NCBI GenBank assembly: GCA_030158125.1
Contig: JAOATL010000004.1
Coordinates: forward strand, 248,001-312,000
Length of the DNA: 64,000 nucleotides
Reading direction: 5' to 3'
DNA from: Limnohabitans sp.
GTDB lineage: Bacteria > Pseudomonadota > Gammaproteobacteria > Burkholderiales > Burkholderiaceae_C
The translations under genes and the position numbers were made by a program. Below, piece after piece: positions 56,230 to 64,000 of the stretch. A model generated the notes under the pieces. That model did not search any database and had not been told where the DNA came from. It worked only from the letters and a program-made list of their open reading frames with translations. The first letter of the stretch is position 1; the number at the start of each line of letters is the position of its first letter.

Positions 56230-57084
56230 ATGAAACTGTGCGGATTTAATGTTGGTTTAGACCAGCGCTTCTTTTTGATTGCTGGCCCTTGCGTCATTGA
56301 GTCCGAGCAATTGCAAATGGACACTGCAGGCACCTTGAAAGAGATCACGTCGGCATTGGGCATCCCTTTCATCTTCAAGAGCAGCTATGACAAAGCCAAC
56401 CGATCTTCCGGCAGCACCTTCCGCGGCCCTGGCATGGAAAAAGGTTTGGAAATTTTGGCCAAGGTCAAGCGCGAGCTAAACGTGCCCATCCTCACTGATG
56501 TGCACACCGAAGCTGACATCCCCACAGTGGCCGCCATTGTGGACGTGTTGCAAACACCCGCATTTCTGTGTCGTCAGACCGACTTCATTCGCGCCGTGGC
56601 CCAATCGGGCAAACCGGTCAATATCAAGAAGGGTCAGTTCTTGGCCCCTCACGACATGAAGAATGTAATTGACAAAGCGCGCGCTGCCGCTCGCGATGCC
56701 GGCTTACCGGAAGACAACTTCATGGCCTGTGAACGGGGCGCCAGCTTTGGTTACAACAACCTGGTGTCCGACATGCGCAGCTTGGCCATCATGCGCGAAA
56801 CAGGTGCGCCCGTGGTGTACGACGCCACCCACTCTGTTCAATTGCCAGGCGGTCAAGGCACCAGCTCTGGCGGCATGCGCGAGATGGTGCCCGTGTTGTC
56901 ACGCGCCGCCGTGGCGGTGGGTGTGGCAGGATTGTTCATGGAAACACACCCCAACCCAGCACAAGCCATGTCTGACGGCCCCAATGCCGTGCCGCTGCAG
57001 CACATGAAGGCCCTGTTGGAGACTTTGTTGGAACTGGACGCCGTAACCAAAAAGAACCCGTTCCTTGAAAACAACTTCCAGTGA
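56230..57084 (+). CDS. kdsA: 3-deoxy-8-phosphooctulonate synthase
   Basis: Condenses arabinose 5-phosphate with phosphoenolpyruvate to make KDO 8-phosphate for lipopolysaccharide. The protein has 284 residues, the usual size. Motifs: [47 protein letters not shown], and [16 protein letters not shown]. The metal-ligand set cannot be judged fully from reading, so metal-dependent and independent forms are not separated. AAGGAACACC lies just upstream. It lies between pyrG and eno and draws on the PEP made by enolase. Confidence 0.97.
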   Translation: MKLCGFNVGLDQRFFLIAGPCVIESEQLQMDTAGTLKEITSALGIPFIFKSSYDKANRSSGSTFRGPGMEKGLEILAKVKRELNVPILTDVHTEADIPTVAAIVDVLQTPAFLCRQTDFIRAVAQSGKPVNIKKGQFLAPHDMKNVIDKARAAARDAGLPEDNFMACERGASFGYNNLVSDMRSLAIMRETGAPVVYDATHSVQLPGGQGTSSGGMREMVPVLSRAAVAVGVAGLFMETHPNPAQAMSDGPNAVPLQHMKALLETLLELDAVTKKNPFLENNFQ

Positions 57085-57122
57085 TTGACGGCATGATCCG
57101 TTGTGGGTTGAAGGTTTTTTAA

Positions 57123-58427
<1,305 letters not shown>

Positions 58428-58449
58428 CTGACACGCATCGACTCTTTCA

Positions 58450-58731
58450 ATGCTCATGGGAACCCGTTTTTTACCTGCCATTCTGGTCGCTTTGCTGCTG
58501 ATACTGCAAGGACAAATTTGGCTGGGCAAAGGCGGCGTGCCCACCGTTCTTGAACTCGAAAAAAAAATCAAGGCGCAAAATGAGTTGAATGCCAAGGGCA
58601 AGCGCATCAATGGCCAACTCAGCTCTGAGGTGAACGACCTCAAAGAAGGTTTGAACACCGTTGAAGAACGTGCCCGCCACGAACTGGGCATGGTCAAAGC
58701 CAACGAAATATTTGTGCAGATCGACAAATGA
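58450..58731 (+). CDS. ftsB: Cell division protein FtsB
   Basis: Bitopic inner-membrane protein that joins FtsL and FtsQ at the divisome to control septal wall synthesis. The protein has 93 residues: a short cytoplasmic start, one membrane helix (about 7-25), then a coiled coil (LELEKKIKAQNELNAKGKRI, about 34-55) and the conserved ERARHELGMVKANE. These fit FtsB in length and position after eno. ATGs at 58450 and 58456 are both possible. Its stop overlaps the pnuC start (ATGA). Confidence 0.9.
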   Translation: MLMGTRFLPAILVALLLILQGQIWLGKGGVPTVLELEKKIKAQNELNAKGKRINGQLSSEVNDLKEGLNTVEERARHELGMVKANEIFVQIDK

Positions 58732-59306
58732 TGGACTCGGTCGAGTTGGCCGGATTCGTTTTGTCATTGGCCATGGTGTATTGCAACATCAAGGAAATAC
58801 ATTGGGGCTGGCCCTTGGCCATCCTCAGCTCTGCGCTGTATGGCATGGTGTTTTGGAACAGCCAACTCTACGGAGAAGCGTCTCTGCAGGTCATGTTCAT
58901 TTTGACTTCCATCTGGGGCTGGCGACAATGGCGTCTGGTTTCCCGGCCAGAAGCCCCGAACACCACGCCATTTCGTTTGTCTATCAAGACGCTCACACCC
59001 GCAGAACGGCAAAAGGCCATCTTGGCCACGCTATTGGTTTGGCCTGCCCTCTCTTTTTTCTTGCACCGATTCACAGACAGTGATGTGGCAGTTTGGGACG
59101 GCCTGGTCACTGCCTTGAGTTTGCTGGCTCAATATTTATTGGCCAAAAAGAAATTGGAAAACTGGTGGGTTTGGCTTGCCGTCAATCTCATCACCGTGGG
59201 CTTGATGCTGGCCAAATCTCTTTGGCTCACATCCCTGTTGTACCTGATCTTTGCAATTCTCAGCTATGTGGGCCTCAAGGCCTGGCACAAACAATATGCG
59301 AACTGA
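58728..59306 (+). CDS. pnuC: Nicotinamide riboside transporter PnuC
   Basis: Inner-membrane carrier for nicotinamide riboside used in NAD salvage. The protein has 192 residues with about six or seven hydrophobic segments; NIKEIHWGWPLAILSSALYG is the family's early motif and WGWRQW follows the third segment. The transport direction is by facilitated diffusion driven by phosphorylation in the cytoplasm, and the next gene encodes a matching kinase. It overlaps ftsB by 4 bases and the kinase gene by 11. Confidence 0.9.
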   Translation: MMDSVELAGFVLSLAMVYCNIKEIHWGWPLAILSSALYGMVFWNSQLYGEASLQVMFILTSIWGWRQWRLVSRPEAPNTTPFRLSIKTLTPAERQKAILATLLVWPALSFFLHRFTDSDVAVWDGLVTALSLLAQYLLAKKKLENWWVWLAVNLITVGLMLAKSLWLTSLLYLIFAILSYVGLKAWHKQYAN

Positions 59307-60009
59307 TGTGATTCGCATTGCCGTGTTGGGCGCCGAAAGTACAGGTAAAACCAGCCTGAGTTTTGGTATTGCACAGGCTCTTCAATCGATGGGATTGACT
59401 GCCACTGCTGTGCCCGAGGTCCTGCGTGAATGGTGCGATGCGCAGGGTCGAACACCTCTGGCGCATGAACAAGCATTGATTGCACAGCAACAAGCCGAAC
59501 GAATTTTTTCCATTGCCAAAGGCTGGGTGATTGCCGACACCAGCCCTGTGATGACAGCTGTTTACAGCGACTATATTTTTCAAGACCAAAGCCTTTACAC
59601 AAATGCATTAACGCATCAAACCCAGTTTGATTTAACGCTGGTGATGGGCCTGGACATTGCATGGAAAGCGGATGGCTTGCAACGTGACGGTGCCCATGTG
59701 CGTGAGCCAGTCGACACATTGTTGCGACAAGCCTTGCAAAGCGCCAACATCCCTTTTAAAGTGATTTACGGCCAGTCGGAAGCGCGTTTGAATGCGGCAC
59801 TCTTGGCCATTCAAGAAGGTGTGACGCACATCAATTCAGAACTGTTGCCGCACCTGCGTTCGTTCAAGTCAGCTCAGACGCAGCGTGAAGTTTCTCAATA
59901 TGGTTTAAACCAAGGCAAGACAGCCTGGCGCTGCGATTTGTGCAGCGACGCAGACTGTGAACACAAATTGTTCAGCGACTTACTGAAGACGAATGGCGCA
60001 TGGAAATGA
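59296..60009 (+). CDS. NadR-like ribosylnicotinamide kinase (AAA family ATPase)
   Basis: A 237-residue nucleotide kinase with P-loop GAESTGKTS (12-20) and a later DTSPVMTAVYSDYIF segment, as in the C-terminal kinase domain of NadR. It would phosphorylate nicotinamide riboside to NMN after PnuC uptake; no adenylyltransferase or helix-turn-helix domain is attached. The C-terminal tail carries Cys213, Cys216, Cys221 and His223 (WRCDLCSDADCEHKLF), a possible metal site that is not a usual part of the domain. The ATG at 59296 lies within pnuC, so the two are tightly coupled. It converges on hslO. Confidence 0.85.
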   Translation: MRTDVIRIAVLGAESTGKTSLSFGIAQALQSMGLTATAVPEVLREWCDAQGRTPLAHEQALIAQQQAERIFSIAKGWVIADTSPVMTAVYSDYIFQDQSLYTNALTHQTQFDLTLVMGLDIAWKADGLQRDGAHVREPVDTLLRQALQSANIPFKVIYGQSEARLNAALLAIQEGVTHINSELLPHLRSFKSAQTQREVSQYGLNQGKTAWRCDLCSDADCEHKLFSDLLKTNGAWK

Positions 60010-60028
60010 GGATGCCGTCACTGATCAC

Positions 60029-61018
60029 TCAGTGAACAGAGGGTCCTGTGGGCGGCGTTGCTTCTGGCTGTGTGAACAAACTGGCCGCATCGACAGGGTC
60101 AAAGTGGTATTGCTTGCCACAGAACTCGCAGCCCACTTCAATGTTCTCACGCTCCGACAAAATACTCTCCACCTCTTGCACGCCCAAGCCTTTGATCATT
60201 CGGCCCACGCGTTCGCGGCTGCAACTGCAGCGGAACTTCGGCCCCGTGTCACCCACCAGCGGTTCAAAGCGCAGCAAAGGCTCTTCCCAGAACAAGCGGT
60301 GCAAAACCGTTTCAATGTCCAGGCCCAGCAGTTCTTCAGCTTTCAAACTTTTGGCCAAAATAGAAATGCGGTTGTAGTCTTCGCTTTGGCCCAAAGCGGC
60401 TTCGCGCTCCACAGCGTCGTACTTGCCCGCCAAGTTGCCAGAGCCTTCCAATGGCAAGCGCTGAATCAAGATGCCTGCGGCCACATCCATGTTGGCCGCC
60501 AGCACCAGCGTCGTGTCGAGTTGCTCTGACTGCAGCATGTAGTGCTCGAGCACTTCACTCAACTTCTCAAGCTTCTCCTTGTGATCGCCAAACAAAGGCA
60601 CCACCCCCTGGTAGGGCTGCTGCCCGGGCAAACGGTCGAGGGGGTCTAATGTGATGGCACAGCGGCCTTCGTTGTTTTGGTTCACCATTTGACTGAGGCT
60701 GGCCTGTGTAGCAACTTCGCCTTGCAGGGTGGCGGTTGCACGCACCCCAAAGTCGGGTTGGACTTCTACCACCGCAAGCTTCACGGGACCATCGCCAAAG
60801 ACCTGCAAAACCAACGCGCCATTGAATTTGATGTTGGCTTGCATCAACACAGCAGCCGCCGACATCTCACCCAAAAGCTCGGTCACAGGCGCTGGGTAGG
60901 CACCGGTTTCGTTGTTGGCGGCACGGCGTTTGAGAATCTCTTGCCAAGCGTCGGTTAATCGAACGATGGCGCCGCGAACGGGCAAACCCTCAAATAAAAA
61001 TTTATGAAGTTCAGACAA
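60029..61018 (-). CDS. hslO: Redox-activated chaperonin Hsp33
   Basis: Holdase switched on by oxidative unfolding: under oxidants it releases zinc and forms disulphides. The protein has 329 residues, slightly longer than usual (about 290). The redox switch cysteines are Cys264 and Cys266 (RCSCSRE) and Cys297 and Cys300 ([10 protein letters not shown]). The start is TTG at 61018, inside the last codons of the gamma-carbonic anhydrase gene, giving [10 protein letters not shown] and implying coupled translation. The gene converges on the NadR-like kinase with 19 bp between. Confidence 0.95.
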   Translation of the reverse strand: MSELHKFLFEGLPVRGAIVRLTDAWQEILKRRAANNETGAYPAPVTELLGEMSAAAVLMQANIKFNGALVLQVFGDGPVKLAVVEVQPDFGVRATATLQGEVATQASLSQMVNQNNEGRCAITLDPLDRLPGQQPYQGVVPLFGDHKEKLEKLSEVLEHYMLQSEQLDTTLVLAANMDVAAGILIQRLPLEGSGNLAGKYDAVEREAALGQSEDYNRISILAKSLKAEELLGLDIETVLHRLFWEEPLLRFEPLVGDTGPKFRCSCSRERVGRMIKGLGVQEVESILSERENIEVGCEFCGKQYHFDPVDAASLFTQPEATPPTGPSVH

Positions 61019-61535
61019 TTTTTTTCAAACCTGATTGAAAGCGGTGTGCGTTCTCGATGTAATGCTTTGCGGACATGCGCAAACCTTGAATTTGTTCTGG
61101 CGACAACTCACGAACTACTTTGGCTGGCGAGCCCATGATCATGGAACCATCGGGAAATTCTTTGCCCTCTGTCACCAATGAACCTGCACCCACCAAGCAG
61201 TTTTTCCCAATCTTGGCGCCATTCAACACCACAGCGCCAATGCCGATCAGCGACTCATCGCCAATGGTGCAGCCGTGCAGCATCACTTGGTGGCCAACCG
61301 TGACGTTATTGCCCACAGTGAGTGGCTTGCCCACATCGGCGTGCAAGACGCTGCAGTCTTGGATATTGGTGCCCTCGCCGATGCGAATGGTTTCAGTATC
61401 ACCACGAATAACTGTGCCAAACCATACGCTGGCATTCGCCCCTAATTCCACAGCGCCAATGACTTGTGCGCTATCGGCCACCCAAGCACCTTCGGCTACC
61501 ACAGGGTGCTTTTCATCCAACGAATAAATAGCCAT
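61011..61535 (-). CDS. Gamma-carbonic anhydrase family protein
   Basis: Left-handed beta-helix protein of 174 residues that would form a trimer with zinc or iron at the subunit interfaces. The metal ligands are at His65, His82 and His87 ([18 protein letters not shown]), all present, and the hexapeptide pattern covers residues about 20-130. Activity as carbonic anhydrase is possible but not certain, since many members (YrdA/PaaY types) are inactive or have other roles. AAGAGGG precedes the ATG at 61535; a much longer upstream frame is antisense-like. The stop overlaps the hslO start by 8 bases. Confidence 0.93.
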   Translation of the reverse strand: MAIYSLDEKHPVVAEGAWVADSAQVIGAVELGANASVWFGTVIRGDTETIRIGEGTNIQDCSVLHADVGKPLTVGNNVTVGHQVMLHGCTIGDESLIGIGAVVLNGAKIGKNCLVGAGSLVTEGKEFPDGSMIMGSPAKVVRELSPEQIQGLRMSAKHYIENAHRFQSGLKKIV

Positions 61536-61593
61536 TTCAGCCCTCTTTAACTTAGACTCAAAAGCTCCATTGTAGGCAACCCTAAAATAAGGC

Positions 61594-62409
61594 ATGTCTC
61601 GCACTGAAATGCCCCAATTTGAGCCCGAACTCCGACGAGCCGTGCTTGCCCCCCTGCTTGAAAAACATGCCGTACGCAAGGCCGAGCTCACCCTGGCTTT
61701 GCCTGCAGATTTGCGTGTGGATGGCCAGGCTCTCATTGCCGATCCCGGCTGTATTCCAGGCCGCCCCGACCAGCCCGTCTTGGTGTCGCACACCAGCCTC
61801 AAAGCCAAACCACTGAACACCCCCGAGGGCCGTGCGCTTTTACTGCATGCGATCGCGCACATTGAACTGAACGCCATTGATTTGGCGCTGGATGTGGTGT
61901 GGCGTTACAACGCCATGCCCGACACTTTTTACCAAGACTGGGTGCGCATTGCCAAAGAAGAAGCCAAACACTTCCTGCTGATCCAAAAGCATTTGGTGGG
62001 CATGGGTTTTGACTATGGGCAGTTTCCTGCGCACAACTCACTGTGGGAGATGGCCGAGCGCACCAAGGGTGACATCTTGGCCCGCATCGGGCTGGTGCCC
62101 AGAACCATGGAGGCGCGCGGCTTGGATGCCTCGCCTGGCGTCAAGAACAAACTGATCAGCGCAGGCGACTTAGCGGCTGGCCGCATTTTGGACATCATTC
62201 TGGAAGATGAAATTGGCCATGTGGCTGCGGGCAATCGGTGGTACCGACATGTCTGCCAAGAGCGCGGTCTCGATCCCATTGCCACCTACCGCGACTTGAT
62301 CGTGCAATACGACGCGCCCAAACTCAAATCGCCCTACAACCTCGAAGCGCGGCGCTTGGCCGGCTTCGACGATGAAGAACTGAATTACTTGGCGGCCAAC
62401 GGCTTGTAA
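61594..62409 (+). CDS. DUF455 ferritin-like protein
   Basis: A 271-residue soluble protein of the DUF455 family, predicted to be a ferritin-like four-helix bundle with a di-iron site. Candidate ligands are Glu/His in [33 protein letters not shown] and [12 protein letters not shown], which match the EXXH pattern. The function is unknown. It is divergent from the gamma-carbonic anhydrase gene and followed 8 bp later by the amino-acid deaminase, suggesting one transcript. Confidence 0.88.
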   Translation: MSRTEMPQFEPELRRAVLAPLLEKHAVRKAELTLALPADLRVDGQALIADPGCIPGRPDQPVLVSHTSLKAKPLNTPEGRALLLHAIAHIELNAIDLALDVVWRYNAMPDTFYQDWVRIAKEEAKHFLLIQKHLVGMGFDYGQFPAHNSLWEMAERTKGDILARIGLVPRTMEARGLDASPGVKNKLISAGDLAAGRILDIILEDEIGHVAAGNRWYRHVCQERGLDPIATYRDLIVQYDAPKLKSPYNLEARRLAGFDDEELNYLAANGL

Positions 62410-62417
62410 ATGATCAC

Positions 62418-63686
62418 ATGACATACATCGATGCCACTTTCAAAGGTTTTCCGGGCCACCTCACGCCCGTTGAATTGTCTCAAGTAGGGGTGCAAGGCTG
62501 GTCTCTGCTGAAAGGCCATTTGTCCTTTCCTTTGGCTGTTCTCAAGCAATCAGCATTGACGCACAACTTGGCTTGGATGCAAGATTTTTGCAATGACCGA
62601 AACTTGGACATTGCACCGCATGGAAAAACCACCATGTCACCCGCGCTTTACAACAAACAGTTGCAAGCAGGGGCATGGGGCATCAGCTTTGCAACAGTCT
62701 TTCAAGCAGGACTTGGTATTCGCAATGGCGTTGAACGCATCATCATTGCCAATCAGGTTTTTCAAGAACCCGATCTCGACACATTGTCAGGCCTCTTAAC
62801 CCAGCACCCCAAGGTACGCGTTTATTTCTTGGTGGACTCACTGGCGCAGATTGATGCGATTGAGGCGTGGCGGGTGTCCCGCGCCTCCTCCACCATCTTC
62901 ACAGTTCTCATTGAATTGGGCATCGAGGGCAAACGAACGGGCTGCCGCGATCATTCGCAAGCCATGGCCTTGGCCAGAAGGGTCAAAGCAAGTGCCGGAC
63001 TGCAATTGAGTGGCGTCGAATGTTACGAAGGCGCCTTGGCCACATGCAACCATGTTCATGACCAGGCCACTGTTGCCGCACTCATGTCGCGCGTTCAATG
63101 GCTTGCCAACGAATGTGAAGCAGAAAATTTATTTGAATGCGATGAGGTTTTGCTCACAGCGGGTGGCTCTGCGATCTTTGACTTGGTGGCTGAACATCTC
63201 ACGCCCCTGCTCTCGCGCCCAGCACGCGGCGTTTTGCGATCTGGCTGCTACCTCACACATGACCATGTGCAGTACCGAAAAATGCTGAAATGTGTGGGTG
63301 AGCGTTTGCAACTCACCGAGACCCTCAAGCCCGCATTGGAGGTAATCAGCTGCGTTCAGTCATGCCCTGAACCCGGCTTGGCATTTCTTTCCATGGGAAA
63401 ACGCGATGTGTCGTTTGACATGGACTTACCGGTGCCTGTTTGGCGTGCCCAGTTCAACGACTTGAACACGCGTGGTGTGCCTGCACACTGGGAAATTACG
63501 GCGCTGAACGACCAACATGCATACTTGCGCTTTGACCCCAATTCACGTGAAGAAGAACACCCTTTTGTGGGCATGTTGGTGGGCAGCGGCATTTCACATC
63601 CTTGCACCACTTTTGACAAATGGCGATGGATGCCTGTAGTCAATGACGATTACGAAGTGATTGACGCCATCACCATTCACTTTTGA
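62418..63686 (+). CDS. PLP-dependent amino-acid deaminase (D-serine dehydratase/DSD1-like)
   Basis: A 422-residue enzyme of the alanine-racemase-fold deaminase and aldolase family, which acts on D-amino acids. The cofactor lysine is Lys70 in APHGKTTMSP, near the N-terminal barrel as expected, and GISFATVFQAGLGIRNGV follows. The C-terminal zinc/metal-site region is VGMLVGSGISHPCTTFDKWR. D-serine dehydratase, D-threonine aldolase and related deaminases cannot be separated by reading alone. It converges on the xerD-like gene with 7 bp between. Confidence 0.85.
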   Translation: MTYIDATFKGFPGHLTPVELSQVGVQGWSLLKGHLSFPLAVLKQSALTHNLAWMQDFCNDRNLDIAPHGKTTMSPALYNKQLQAGAWGISFATVFQAGLGIRNGVERIIIANQVFQEPDLDTLSGLLTQHPKVRVYFLVDSLAQIDAIEAWRVSRASSTIFTVLIELGIEGKRTGCRDHSQAMALARRVKASAGLQLSGVECYEGALATCNHVHDQATVAALMSRVQWLANECEAENLFECDEVLLTAGGSAIFDLVAEHLTPLLSRPARGVLRSGCYLTHDHVQYRKMLKCVGERLQLTETLKPALEVISCVQSCPEPGLAFLSMGKRDVSFDMDLPVPVWRAQFNDLNTRGVPAHWEITALNDQHAYLRFDPNSREEEHPFVGMLVGSGISHPCTTFDKWRWMPVVNDDYEVIDAITIHF

Positions 63687-63693
63687 GCCAGTG

Positions 63694-64000
63694 TCACCCT
63701 CTGGGATGATGCTGCGCATGCAAATTCTTCAGGCGCTCTCGCGCCACATGCGTGTAGATGGTGGTGGTTGAAATGTCGGCATGTCCCAGCAACACCTGCA
63801 CAGACCTTAGGTCGGCGCCGTGATTGAGCAAATGCGTGGCAAACGCATGGCGCAAGGTGTGGGGCGACAAAGGTGCCGTAATGCCCGCGATCACCGCATA
63901 TTTTTTGATCAAGCTCCAAAACATGATGCGTGACATGGCGGTGCCCGCTTTGGGGCCACTGGCCGTGACGAACAAATCATCGGTTTGCTTGGCGCCTAGC
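63694..64000 (-). CDS. xerD: Tyrosine recombinase XerD-like (5' part outside window)
   Basis: Only the C-terminal about 102 residues are inside the window; the frame is open to the right edge ([13 protein letters not shown]), and the TTG at 63975 is internal. The catalytic core is visible: [19 protein letters not shown], with the His/Arg pair, then [20 protein letters not shown], with the nucleophile Tyr. The C-terminal form ([15 protein letters not shown]) fits XerD, which resolves chromosome dimers at dif together with XerC. XerC or a phage integrase cannot be excluded from this part alone, but no attachment site or phage gene is seen. Confidence 0.85.
   Translation of the reverse strand, partial: LGAKQTDDLFVTASGPKAGTAMSRIMFWSLIKKYAVIAGITAPLSPHTLRHAFATHLLNHGADLRSVQVLLGHADISTTTIYTHVARERLKNLHAQHHPRG

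Overview
The window looks like chromosomal core sequence from a betaproteobacterium of the order Burkholderiales. The best fit is the family Comamonadaceae, perhaps a freshwater genus such as Limnohabitans. This rests on protein character and gene content: grpE-dnaK-dnaJ with sigma-32-like promoters, two cphA homologues beside a DUF1854 gene, a pyrG-kdsA-eno-ftsB order, bamC after dapA, and moderate GC. It is inference, because no marker RNA is present. I found no rRNA, tRNA, insertion sequence, prophage or CRISPR array. Coding density is very high, and several convergent gene pairs touch or overlap at their stop codons.

Layout. 1-5.3 kb: the end of a fumarylacetoacetate-hydrolase family gene, a small FKBP, then the chaperone set grpE, dnaK, dnaJ. 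5.4-8.4 kb: a beta-CASP metallo-beta-lactamase and an EptA-type phosphoethanolamine transferase. 8.4-16.2 kb: a cyanophycin locus. A minus-strand ABC exporter-like gene overlaps a DUF1854 gene, and divergently there are two tandem cphA homologues, the first with a degenerate Mur-ligase half. 16.2-22 kb: an acyltransferase, then the minus-strand group etfB-etfA-acyl-CoA dehydrogenase-nitronate monooxygenase, headed by a 24-bp near-palindrome that may be an operator. 22.2-26.1 kb: a DctPQM TRAP transporter and an alpha/beta hydrolase. 26.1-29.6 kb: an MscS channel, a histone-deacetylase-like amidohydrolase and mltB. 29.6-42 kb: two sets of circularly permuted ATP-grasp, alpha-E and transglutaminase genes on either side of comEC, ending in ridA. 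42.5-43.4 kb: an AT-rich stretch and an orphan response regulator. 43.4-50.6 kb: parC, parE, a methyltransferase, dapA and bamC. 50.6-54.5 kb: a tiny Ala/Pro-rich lipoprotein, roxA, slyD, dut and coaBC. 54.5-60 kb: pyrG, kdsA, eno, ftsB, pnuC and a NadR-like kinase. 60-64 kb: hslO, a gamma-carbonic anhydrase, a DUF455 ferritin-like protein, a PLP amino-acid deaminase and the 3' end of a xerD-like recombinase.

How the genes fit together. The strongest accessory themes are nitrogen and carbon storage as cyanophycin, a predicted peptide-ligase/transglutaminase system of unknown product, acyl-CoA oxidation feeding electrons to ETF, and tripartite organic-acid uptake. The rest is housekeeping: protein folding, DNA topology, lysine/cell-wall and LPS precursors, CTP and CoA synthesis, outer-membrane assembly and division. 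The points most worth following are the CphA homologue whose Mur-type P-loop has lost its lysine, the ABC protein with an N-terminal PH-like segment and zinc-ribbon cysteines, and the doubled ATP-grasp/alpha-E system.
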